From NCBI GenBank assembly GCA_947475855.1, contig CANJPN010000180.1, forward strand, positions 1 to 10,458: a stretch of 10,458 bases of DNA, read 5' to 3'. This document shows, in pieces, positions 1 to 5,946 of this stretch (its first letter is position 1; the number at the start of each line of letters is the position of its first letter). The stretch is from Bradyrhizobiaceae bacterium. Lineage in GTDB: Bacteria > Pseudomonadota > Alphaproteobacteria > Rhizobiales > Hyphomicrobiaceae. The notes below the pieces were generated by a model. The model saw only the letters and a program-made list of their open reading frames with translations, had not been told where the DNA came from and did not search any database. The translations under genes were made by a program, and so were the position numbers.

Positions 1-701
1 GCGCCCGCGAGTATCCCGCTGCGCCTGGGCTCGCCCGCCTCGTCATCACGGCTGCGCCCCGCGAACAGGCTGCGCAGCGCCAGAGAGAGCACGAGCCCAA
101 ACCCGAGGAAGCCCGCGGAGATCAGCAACAACTTGTCCGTCCCGACAACCGTGACCAGCGACTGCGCGATCAGCGGCCCCGTCATGGCGCCGACGCTGCC
201 ACCGGCCGCCACAAAACCGTAAAGCCGCTTGGCTTCCTCACTGCGCCAAAGCTCCGACAAGGTGCTCCAGAACATCGACACGACGAAGAGATTGAACACG
301 CTGACCCAGATGAAGAACAGTTTCGCAACCAGATGCGATTGCCCCCTCCCCTCGAGGATCAGCCAGAACAACAACAAATTGCTGATGAAGAAGCCGTAGA
401 CCGTCGGCACGACGAGCCGCAGCGGCACATTCTCCATCACCCAGCCGAAAACCGGCACTGCCGCAATCATCACCAGAAACACGTAGACGAAGATCGTATG
501 GAGCGCCTGGCCATCCTCTTTCGTCAACATCATACCCATTTCGTCCCTGACCGGACGAATGATGTAGTAGGAGGTCAACACAGCAAAGAAAAACAGGAAT
601 GACGCGACGAGCGCTGCAGCCTCCCCCGATTTCACGTCGACGACCCGCCGAAGCAGTCTCTCGAGTGATGTAAATCCTTGGTCAGAACCGGCAGATGGCA
701 T
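1..701 (-). CDS. ATP/ADP antiporter-like (AAA/NTT family) major facilitator carrier, N-terminal part
   Basis: This reading frame starts at the ATG complementary to 699-701 and is open to the left edge, giving about 233 residues with no stop, so the C-terminal part is outside the window. Several hydrophobic segments are visible (roughly residues 29-48, 68-90, 94-113, 125-148, 160-185, 189-210). The stretch SYYIIRPVRDEMG at residues 44-56 and the loop from FWSTLSELWRSEEAKRLYGF to AAGGSVGAMTGP (about 144-177) are hallmarks of proteobacterial proteins related to the plastid and rickettsial nucleotide translocases (AAA family, MFS superfamily). Complete relatives are about 400-500 residues. Those found in free-living bacteria are mostly uncharacterised, so nucleotide exchange is not proven here. 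A GAGGGA and a GGGG lie upstream of the ATG as weak ribosome-binding sequence. The gene is divergent from the small membrane protein to the right. The family call is fairly sure; the substrate is unknown. Confidence 0.8.
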   Translation of the reverse strand, partial: MPSAGSDQGFTSLERLLRRVVDVKSGEAAALVASFLFFFAVLTSYYIIRPVRDEMGMMLTKEDGQALHTIFVYVFLVMIAAVPVFGWVMENVPLRLVVPTVYGFFISNLLLFWLILEGRGQSHLVAKLFFIWVSVFNLFVVSMFWSTLSELWRSEEAKRLYGFVAAGGSVGAMTGPLIAQSLVTVVGTDKLLLISAGFLGFGLVLSLALRSLFAGRSRDDEAGEPRRSGILAG

Positions 702-1003
702 CGCCCCGAAATCCCTCGAACTGTCAGCTGCGCATGCTCCGCCGCGGTGGAAAGCTTACACCGTTACGAAATAGAGCCTGCATCCTAACCAAGACCGCTG
801 CCCCCGCCATGCCCAATCTCGAGTACCGAAACCAGCCCGCTTTGCACGCAGCATCTGCCGGACGTCCGATGGACAGCCCCCCTACCCTTGTCTAGACCTA
901 TCAGAACCATGCGGCCCCGGATGCGCTTCATACTTTTTTGCCGAGTCCGTTGATCCGGCCCCACAGAGCCGGAAGGTACCTGAGAATACCCGGAGGAACA
1001 CTT
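702..1003. other. Divergent intergenic region, no gene seen
   Basis: This 302-bp stretch separates the leftward carrier gene from the rightward small membrane-protein gene, so it should hold both promoters. Short open frames across it have no recognisable protein character, and I do not call them. No convincing -35/-10 pair stands out on either strand. One inverted repeat is visible near the right end: TCCGGC at 954-959 and GCCGGA at 968-973 around an 8-base loop, about 30 bases before the downstream ATG. It would lie in the 5' untranslated leader of that gene if transcription starts upstream of it. Confidence 0.6.
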
Positions 1004-1519
1004 ATGAGCGCTACCACGTCGCCATTGGAGCGGGCATTTTCCCCCCTCATAGCCACCGTAGTCGCCATCGCGGGTGCGATTGCAGGTGGCACCATTTACA
1101 TTAGTCTCTCCGGCGCGCTGCTTGGCCTGATCTGCACGCTGGCCATCCTTGGAATTCTCGCCAGCGTCTTCGACCTTCTCGGCCTCTTCCCGGAAACGAG
1201 CTCGCCTGGCTCTGAACGAGCCCCTGCTTCAACAGCAATCACCGCAGCATCAGCACCAACGGAGAGTTCCATGGCCGAAATTCAAAGCACCCTCCCTGCC
1301 GACGCCCCCATCGCGCCGGTCAAGATCGACGCAACCGAGACCGAAGCCGACTTGCTTAACTCCGGCCGCTTCGCAGAGTACCATCTGGCGAAGGCCAAGC
1401 GCCTGTTCGAGGCCAAGAACTTTAAAGAAGCCGCGTACCAGGCAGCCGCAAGTCTGGCTCATGGCGATCTGCCGGAAGCAAAAGAGCTTCGCAAGACGGC
1501 GCTCGCCGCCGGGAAGTAA
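1004..1519 (+). CDS. Small membrane protein with two N-terminal helices and a TPR-like C-terminal tail (hypothetical)
   Basis: I do not recognise a named family for this 171-residue protein. The ATG at 1004 is chosen over a TTG at 938 because GGAGGA lies at 992-997, six bases upstream, and because the extra N-terminus would be arginine-rich and unlike a leader. Residues about 14-34 and 37-58 form two hydrophobic helices joined by a very short turn, a hairpin in the inner membrane. Residues about 62-112 are a Ser/Ala/Thr/Pro-rich linker. Residues about 116-171 are charged and helical and resemble a single tetratricopeptide-like repeat (AKRLFEAKNFKEAAYQAAAS). The tail may be a protein-protein contact surface on either membrane face; topology cannot be fixed from sequence alone. 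The gene is monocistronic, closed by the terminator at 1553-1585. That it is a real gene is well supported; function is unknown. Confidence 0.8.
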   Translation: MSATTSPLERAFSPLIATVVAIAGAIAGGTIYISLSGALLGLICTLAILGILASVFDLLGLFPETSSPGSERAPASTAITAASAPTESSMAEIQSTLPADAPIAPVKIDATETEADLLNSGRFAEYHLAKAKRLFEAKNFKEAAYQAAASLAHGDLPEAKELRKTALAAGK

Positions 1520-1552
1520 AAGACCCGATCAGCAAAAAACCTACACGTTTTG

Positions 1553-1585
1553 AGCGCGGGCTCGTAAGCCCGCGCTTTTCCTTTT
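1553..1585 (+). terminator. Rho-independent terminator of the small membrane-protein gene
   Basis: A perfect 10-bp GC-rich stem (AGCGCGGGCT at 1553-1562 with AGCCCGCGCT at 1567-1576) encloses a CGTA tetraloop and runs into TTTTCCTTTT at 1576-1585. It starts 34 bases after the stop codon at 1517-1519. It separates this gene from the hydrolase gene that follows on the same strand, which therefore probably has its own promoter. Confidence 0.9.
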
Positions 1586-1650
1586 CCGCCATTTGCCATG
1601 CGCCCATCACGCGCTAAGCTGCTTGGGCCTGCTTCAAGAAAGGATTGGCG

Positions 1651-2565
1651 ATGCCCAACGAAACAGCCCCCAAGCCGCAGCGCCCGAAAGGCCCTATCGT
1701 CTGGCTCGACATGGACCAGAAGGAGCTCGACGACGCCTACGACCAGGCCGTCTATGCCCCCAACCAGATGAAGGTGCAGGCACGCCGTGATGTCTCCACC
1801 GCGCGTGCACGGGACGCGCTCGGCAATCCGCAGCGCTTGAAATACGGGACACCCGACATCGAAGGCCTCGACCTTTTCCGAACCAAATCCCCTAACGCGC
1901 CAGTGGTCGTCTATATTCATGGTGGCGCCTGGCGGCGCGGCGTCTCCGCCGACAACCACACGCCCGCCGAGATGTTCGTCAACGCCGGCGCGCACTACCT
2001 CGCAGCCGACTTCAGCAACATCGACGACCACAAGGGCGACCTTCTCCCGATGGTCGATCAAGTGCGCCGCGCCGTTGCCTGGACGTGGAAGAACGCACGC
2101 GAGTTTGGCGGCGACCCGAAGAAGCTCTATGTGATCGGCCACTCTTCAGGCGCGCACCTGACGAGCTGCATCATTACGACCGACTGGTCGAAAGATTACG
2201 GCGTGCCCGCATACATCATCGCCGGCTCACTCACCTGCTCGGGCATGTATGACCTCACACCCGTCCGGCTGTCGAAACGCTCCGAATACGTGAAGTTCTC
2301 AGACGCCACCGTCGAGAAGCTTTCAGCCATGCGACATCTCGAGAAGATCAACATGCCGCTGGTCGTCGGCTACGGCACGGAGGAAACACCAGAGTTCCAA
2401 CGCCAGGCGTGCGAATTCTCCGCCGCGCTGAAAGCTGCCGGCAAACCACACGAGCTGGTTGTCGGAACCGGTTACAACCACTTCGAAATCGCCGAGACGA
2501 TCGCCAACCCCTACGGCCTCATCGGCCGGCGCGTACTCAAGATGATGGGCCTCGGCCCCGGCTGA
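1651..2565 (+). CDS. Alpha/beta hydrolase of the arylformamidase (kynurenine formamidase)-like type
   Basis: This 304-residue protein is predicted to be a cytoplasmic serine hydrolase. The oxyanion-hole motif HGGAWRRG sits at residues 90-97, following the strand VVVYI. The nucleophile elbow GHSSG is at 163-167, with Ser165 as the nucleophile. His277 in GYNHFEI is the likely catalytic histidine. The early segment AYDQAVYAPN (29-38) and SGMYDLTPVRLS (197-208) are typical of bacterial arylformamidase-like proteins, which cleave N-formylkynurenine or related ester or amide substrates. The acid position lies in YGTEETPEFQRQ (241-252), with Glu244 or Glu245 rather than the common Asp. The ATG at 1651 is preferred over a TTG at 1645 because AAAGGA at 1639-1644 is six bases upstream. 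No other tryptophan-degradation gene is nearby, so the substrate is not established. Another carboxylesterase specificity is possible. Confidence 0.8.
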   Translation: MPNETAPKPQRPKGPIVWLDMDQKELDDAYDQAVYAPNQMKVQARRDVSTARARDALGNPQRLKYGTPDIEGLDLFRTKSPNAPVVVYIHGGAWRRGVSADNHTPAEMFVNAGAHYLAADFSNIDDHKGDLLPMVDQVRRAVAWTWKNAREFGGDPKKLYVIGHSSGAHLTSCIITTDWSKDYGVPAYIIAGSLTCSGMYDLTPVRLSKRSEYVKFSDATVEKLSAMRHLEKINMPLVVGYGTEETPEFQRQACEFSAALKAAGKPHELVVGTGYNHFEIAETIANPYGLIGRRVLKMMGLGPG

Positions 2566-2596
2566 TTGCATCGTGCCCTCGGCACAGACTGCAATC
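2564..2596 (+). repeat. Interrupted hairpin at the stop codon of the hydrolase gene
   Basis: GATTGCA at 2564-2570 pairs with TGCAATC at 2590-2596. Inside it GTGCC at 2573-2577 pairs with GGCAC at 2581-2585 around a CTC loop, giving a 12-bp stem with a small internal bulge. It begins within the stop codon of the hydrolase gene. There is no U-tract after it, so it is a weak terminator candidate and may instead protect the 3' end of the transcript. Confidence 0.5.
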
Positions 2597-2605
2597 ATGA
2601 TAGTC

Positions 2606-2626
2606 CCGCGCGACGACATCGCGCGG
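2606..2626. repeat. Perfect 8-bp hairpin between convergent genes
   Basis: CCGCGCGA at 2606-2613 and TCGCGCGG at 2619-2626 flank a 5-base loop. It lies between the convergent hydrolase (plus) and universal stress protein (minus) genes and would fold in either transcript. Neither strand shows a run of T after it, so intrinsic termination is doubtful. It could serve as a bidirectional transcript end or a processing barrier. Confidence 0.45.
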
Positions 2627-2645
2627 AACCGCCTTCACTACGGGC

Positions 2646-3083
2646 TCAGCGCACCACCAGCACGGGCACGGTGGAATGCGTCAGCACCTTCTGCGTCTCG
2701 CTGCCCAGGATCATCGCCGACACGCCGCGCCGGCCGTGCGATGCCATCACGATGAGATCGCTCCCCTTGGTCTTTGCGGTCTGCACGATCGCTTCCCACG
2801 GATGATCCTCGGTCTGGCGGACGAGTTCGACCGGCACGCCTGCTGCGTCGGCAGCCTTCTTCACGACCGCGAGTTTCGCGTCGGCTTCCTTCACCATCTC
2901 GGCGTGGATGATGCCCTTGATCTCGGCCGGGATCATGCCGCTCGGCGTACCCGTATGCAGCGGCATGGCGACCGTGAGACCGATGACCTTCGCCCCGGAC
3001 AGCTTGGCGAGCTTTATGCCGTGATTGATGGCGCGCTCGCAGAACTCGGTACCATCGGTCGGAATGAGAATGCTCTTGTACAT
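2646..3083 (-). CDS. Universal stress protein, UspA family, single domain
   Basis: This is a 145-residue protein of normal single-domain Usp length. It begins with the typical strand MYKSILIPTDGT, where Asp10 is the conserved nucleotide-site aspartate. The C-terminal ATP-binding loop reads ASHGRRG at 114-120 and LGSET at 126-130, then the strand VPVLVV. This fits the G-2x-G-9x-G(S/T) pattern except that the first glycine is Ala114, a common variant. Members bind ATP or AMP in the cytoplasm and help survival under stress or growth arrest; the exact role is not shown by sequence. The start is well fixed: AGGAGGA lies six bases before the ATG. An extended -10 promoter lies close upstream, so the gene is probably transcribed separately from the membrane protein gene 94 bp upstream on the same strand. 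Confidence 0.93.
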   Translation of the reverse strand: MYKSILIPTDGTEFCERAINHGIKLAKLSGAKVIGLTVAMPLHTGTPSGMIPAEIKGIIHAEMVKEADAKLAVVKKAADAAGVPVELVRQTEDHPWEAIVQTAKTKGSDLIVMASHGRRGVSAMILGSETQKVLTHSTVPVLVVR

Positions 3084-3110
3084 GGGTGGTCCTCCTTGCC
3101 GGTTTGTCGA

Positions 3111-3119
3111 AGTATAGCA
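3111..3119 (-). promoter_or_regulatory. Extended -10 promoter for the universal stress protein gene
   Basis: Read on the minus strand the sequence is TGCTATACT, a one-mismatch -10 box (TATACT) with the upstream TG of an extended -10 element. Transcription would start near 3104, leaving a leader of about 20 bases that contains the AGGAGGA ribosome-binding site. No good -35 box lies at the normal distance, which is expected for extended -10 promoters. The call rests on sequence match only. Confidence 0.5.
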
Positions 3120-3177
3120 CTTCCTAGCAACGCCGGGTTGCCGCCGCCAGATCGGAGAGCTTCGAAGCGCAGCGGCC

Positions 3178-4479
3178 TCAATGACCAGTGCCTCCCGCCT
3201 CGCCCCCGTGACGCGCCGCCTGGACCGCGATGCTCATCAGTACGGCCGACACGGTGAACGCACCGAGGAACCACGCCTGCCACATCCCCCAGGAAAAGGC
3301 TCCCATGACTGTTGCTGTCGTCATGGCAGCCAAAGCATATGGCAATACCTGTAGCGGAAGCCTCGACAGCACCGCGATCAGCGCCAACCCCGCTGCGCAG
3401 AGCAATCCCGCCCCGACAGCGCCAAGCTCGTACCAGGTCTGCAGATAGATGTTGTGGGCATGTGGCCCTGACCGCCATTCGTATTGCGTCCCAGCCAGCG
3501 GTGCGACCCTTGTCCCCCGCCGTGCGTCGATCAACTTGGTCGATGCCGCGCCCACGCCAGTTAACGGCCGCTGCCACACTTGTTCGGCGGTATAGGCCCA
3601 CAGCACGATTCTATGCCGCGCGCTGTTGGGCAGCCAAGTCGCGTTGTAGAGCTGCGCGCCACTCGAAGCCCAGCTCGCCAGCGGTACCACCAGCAAGGTC
3701 GCCGACAACCACCCCGCCACGACAACCCCGAGCCCTGCCTTCGGCCACACGTGGGAGATCCCGAATACGACGGCCGCCGCAGCCGCCGCAATGATCGACG
3801 TTTCGTGCTTCGAGATCACCATCGCGATGAACGCAATCACAACCAGTGCGGCAATTGCCACCTGCTTCCACGCTCCTGCCCTCATCACATTGGCAATCAG
3901 CAAGATCGGCCAAAGCGCCAGCGACATCGCGGCCATGTTTCGGTTCGAAATATAGCCAGCGACATTGATTTCCGTATCGTGGTCGCTGACCAACTTTCCC
4001 GAGGGCAGCGTGAACGGGAAAGCAAGAAATAGAGCTCGCTTGATCGCATGTCCGGTCGTCTCCTCGACCACGAGGTAAACGACACCGGCAGCGAACGTCA
4101 CCAGCGACACCTGCGCGATCCGCCGGATCAACGCGGGTTCGGAGCGCTCTGCTATCGTCTGCACGCTCGCGGCGGCGAACATGAATCCGATCAGCATCAA
4201 ACTCTTGCCCAACGCCTCTTTCTGATCCGCAGCCCAGCCGATCGATACAAGGCCCCACACGCCAAGCGCCGCACCGAGTACCGCCGGCAGCGGTAGCCGC
4301 AAAAACTCCCTGCCGCCGACACCGAACCTCGCCGCTGCCCCCACGGCGAGCGCAATCAAACCGAGCGCCGCGGGAGACGCACGAGGCGTGACGAGAAACA
4401 CGACGAGTGCAGCCGCGCTGAGGGCTGCAACCCCCACCGGACTTCTACCCCGGATGGCCTCGACAGCTGCTATAGACAT
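3178..4479 (-). CDS. O-antigen ligase/polymerase family membrane protein (WaaL/Wzy-like)
   Basis: This 433-residue protein is strongly hydrophobic with about 10-12 membrane helices, the size of O-antigen ligases and polysaccharide polymerases. A large polar loop spans roughly residues 272-345. It holds the conserved pieces of the Wzy_C domain: SARHRIVLWAYTAEQ (286-300), PLTGVGAAS (305-313), and GPHAHNIYLQTWYELGAVG (338-356), with His340 or His342 as the key periplasmic histidine and arginines 288 and 290. Another conserved piece, WAADQKEALGK, is at 82-92. Such enzymes either ligate undecaprenyl-linked glycan to lipid A core or another acceptor, or polymerise repeat units, in the inner membrane facing the periplasm. 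Sequence alone does not separate these activities. The gene is divergent from the regulator-led glycan operon, which supports a shared polysaccharide role. The ATG is preceded by AGGGGG only three bases away. Confidence 0.88.
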   Translation of the reverse strand: MSIAAVEAIRGRSPVGVAALSAAALVVFLVTPRASPAALGLIALAVGAAARFGVGGREFLRLPLPAVLGAALGVWGLVSIGWAADQKEALGKSLMLIGFMFAAASVQTIAERSEPALIRRIAQVSLVTFAAGVVYLVVEETTGHAIKRALFLAFPFTLPSGKLVSDHDTEINVAGYISNRNMAAMSLALWPILLIANVMRAGAWKQVAIAALVVIAFIAMVISKHETSIIAAAAAAVVFGISHVWPKAGLGVVVAGWLSATLLVVPLASWASSGAQLYNATWLPNSARHRIVLWAYTAEQVWQRPLTGVGAASTKLIDARRGTRVAPLAGTQYEWRSGPHAHNIYLQTWYELGAVGAGLLCAAGLALIAVLSRLPLQVLPYALAAMTTATVMGAFSWGMWQAWFLGAFTVSAVLMSIAVQAARHGGEAGGTGH

Positions 4480-4508
4480 CGGCCCCCTGCGCAGTCGCTG
4501 AGTTCAAA

Positions 4509-4524
4509 CAAGGCCAAAGCCTTG
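4509..4524. repeat. 6-4-6 inverted repeat upstream of the O-antigen ligase-like gene
   Basis: CAAGGC at 4509-4514 and GCCTTG at 4519-4524 surround CAAA. It lies 30 bases before the leftward ATG and would sit in that gene's leader or promoter. It could be an operator half-site pair or a small hairpin. Only the symmetry supports the call. A looser 7-bp repeat, CTTGCAC at 4521-4527 with GTGCAAG at 4553-4559, overlaps it. Confidence 0.35.
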
Positions 4525-4615
4525 CACCACCAATATGTCTGGCACTGACACCGTGCAAGCCACACAACGAAGCCCTCACCTCTTCGCCACCGCCCAGCAG
4601 CAACACGGCTCCGCC

Positions 4616-4645
4616 TTGACGTTCACATCGTGAACACGCTAGCTC
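4616..4645 (+). promoter_or_regulatory. Palindromic operator candidate with a possible promoter of the glycan operon
   Basis: A perfect inverted repeat GTTCAC-ATC-GTGAAC occupies 4621-4635. TTGACG at 4616-4621 matches five of six bases of a -35 box and abuts the palindrome. At a spacing of 17-18 bases the -10 position (4639-4645) is poor, around CTAGCTC, so the promoter reading is weak and may need an activator. A protein bound to the palindrome would overlap the spacer, the usual place of a repressor. The element lies between the divergent ligase-like and regulator genes and could control both. Confidence 0.35.
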
Positions 4646-4708
4646 CTGCAGGATGACCGCGCCGTCGTTAGCTGTGACGACACCGCTGGGAAATGGCACC
4701 GCAGGGGG

Positions 4709-5392
4709 ATGGCATTGGGCAACTTCGACACTAACTCTCGAGAGAACACGCGGATCACGCTCGGCCTGCTCGAAGCCGTAGAGGCCGGCAAAGCGCGGAC
4801 CCAACGCGGCTTGGCTGTCGACCTCGGCATCGCCCTTGGCCTGGTCAATGTGTACCTCAAGCGTTGCGTCAAGAAGGGCCTGGTAAAGGTATCCGAAGCC
4901 CCGGCACGCCGCTTCGCCTATTACCTCACGCCGCAGGGTTTCGCCGAAAAGTCTCGGCTCACCGCCGAGTTCCTATCGTGGTCGCTGACGTTTTTCCGGC
5001 AGGCGAAGGAGTCCTGCGGCAGGGTGTTCGATCAGGCCCACGCACTCGGTTGGAGACGGATCGTCCTCGTCGGTAGCGGCGACCTTGCCGACATCGCCCG
5101 CATCTGCGCGACGGATCGTGGCCTGGTGATCGTCGCGATCGTCGACCCGAGACCGGCCAACTCATCTGCCGCTGGACCGCCACTGCTGCATAATTTCGAC
5201 GCGATCGGCACTGATATCGATGGCCTCGTCGTCACAGATCTCGCATGTCGCCAAGACCTGCGCGCCGCCGCCGAGCACGCATTCGGGCGCCAGCGCATTC
5301 TGATACCATCCGTAGTACCGGCTCCAGCCCCGGAGGATCATGCAACGGTGAACTTCGCGGTCAACGAACCAGCAGGCGAGGTGTCGACGTGA
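4709..5392 (+). CDS. Winged-helix transcriptional regulator fused to a Rossmann-like domain, heading the glycan operon
   Basis: This 227-residue protein has an N-terminal winged-helix region, about residues 14-75: TRITLGLLEAVEAG starts helix 1, TQRGLAVDLGIALGLVNVYLKRCVKKGLVKV forms the helix-turn-helix and recognition helix, and RFAYYLTPQGFAEK is the wing and following helix. After a linking helix (82-112) comes a Rossmann-like half: strand RRIVLVGSGDLADIA (116-130) with a GxG turn at 122-124, then VIVAIVDPR (140-148) and IDGLVVTD (170-177). Related MarR-like regulators are known next to exopolysaccharide genes, so control of this operon is the natural inference; the ligand of the second half is unknown. 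The ATG at 4709 directly abuts GGGGG with no spacer, whereas a TTG at 4715 has ideal six-base spacing, so the true start may be two codons later. The 3' end overlaps the next gene by GTGA at 5389-5392. Confidence 0.82.
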   Translation: MALGNFDTNSRENTRITLGLLEAVEAGKARTQRGLAVDLGIALGLVNVYLKRCVKKGLVKVSEAPARRFAYYLTPQGFAEKSRLTAEFLSWSLTFFRQAKESCGRVFDQAHALGWRRIVLVGSGDLADIARICATDRGLVIVAIVDPRPANSSAAGPPLLHNFDAIGTDIDGLVVTDLACRQDLRAAAEHAFGRQRILIPSVVPAPAPEDHATVNFAVNEPAGEVST

Positions 5393-5946
5393 CAGCTCCA
5401 GACACGACACTTCCGGTCAAATCCGAATTGCGCCATGGCACCCCCCGTCCAAGGTGGTATGTCGCCCACACGCAGCCAAACGCCGAGATGCGCGCCATCC
5501 TCAATCTCGAACGCCAAGGCTTCGCCACCTATTTGCCGCGTTATCTCAAGCAGCGCCGCCACGCCCGCCGGGTCGACATAGTTCCAGCACCCGTGTTCCC
5601 CCGCTACCTCTTCGTGTCGATCGATCTTGCCTGCCAGCGTTGGCTCTCGATCCGATCCACAGTCGGCGTGTCACGCCTCGTCACGCAAGGCGATAGGCCA
5701 CTGCCGGTGCCCGACGGCATCGTTGACTCTCTCATCGGCCGCCACGACGAGACGGGACATGTACGCCTCCTTGCGCCGCCGGGATTGCAGGCGGGCGACC
5801 AGGTCCGCGTGCTGGCCGGCGCTTTCGAGGAAACACTTGGCCTCCTCGAGCAGATCACGGACGAACAACGCGTCATCATCTTGCTCGACCTGTTAGGCCG
5901 GAAGGTGCGCGTCACCCTCGATTCCGGCCTGATCGCAGCCGCATGA
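5389..5946 (+). CDS. NusG/RfaH-type transcription antitermination factor of the polysaccharide operon
   Basis: This protein has 185 residues counted from the GTG at 5389. An upstream extension is open as far as 5245, but it would overlap the regulator gene heavily and is arginine-rich, so GTG inside the GTGA overlap is preferred; GGCGAGG lies upstream at a workable distance. The NGN domain covers about residues 21-118: RWYVAHTQPNAEMRAILNLERQGFATYLP is the typical first strand and helix, PVFPRYLFVSID (68-79) the signature strand, and STVGVSRLV (90-98) the RNA-polymerase-facing loop. A KOW-type segment follows at about 132-180 (LQAGDQVRVLAGAFEETLG). NusG paralogs of this kind bind the paused RNA polymerase and let it read through long polysaccharide operons. 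The final bases overlap the glycosyltransferase start by ATGA. It is a specialised paralog, not the housekeeping NusG, which usually lies by ribosomal genes. Confidence 0.88.
   Translation: MTAPDTTLPVKSELRHGTPRPRWYVAHTQPNAEMRAILNLERQGFATYLPRYLKQRRHARRVDIVPAPVFPRYLFVSIDLACQRWLSIRSTVGVSRLVTQGDRPLPVPDGIVDSLIGRHDETGHVRLLAPPGLQAGDQVRVLAGAFEETLGLLEQITDEQRVIILLDLLGRKVRVTLDSGLIAAA

Noticed and set aside
333..895. Short plus-strand frames at 333-602 and 695-895
   Set aside because: The first is antisense to the carrier's membrane helices, and the second lies in the divergent intergenic region without a good ribosome-binding site or protein-like composition.
1459..2142. Minus-strand open frame of 227 codons opposite the hydrolase gene
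   Set aside because: It spans the terminator at 1553-1585 and the hydrolase motifs on the other strand and shows no protein-family character.
3159..3168. Ten-base palindrome GCTTCGAAGC after the O-antigen ligase-like gene
   Set aside because: It is too short and has no T-run to count as a terminator; a palindrome of this size is expected by chance.
4693..4734. Thirteen-codon frame from ATG 4693 overlapping the regulator start
   Set aside because: It has no clear ribosome-binding site, shows no attenuator-like structure and is probably chance.
5245..5388. N-terminal extension of the NusG-like protein
   Set aside because: It would overlap the regulator gene by about 150 bases and is arginine-rich and unlike the family; the GTG in the GTGA overlap fits the usual length.
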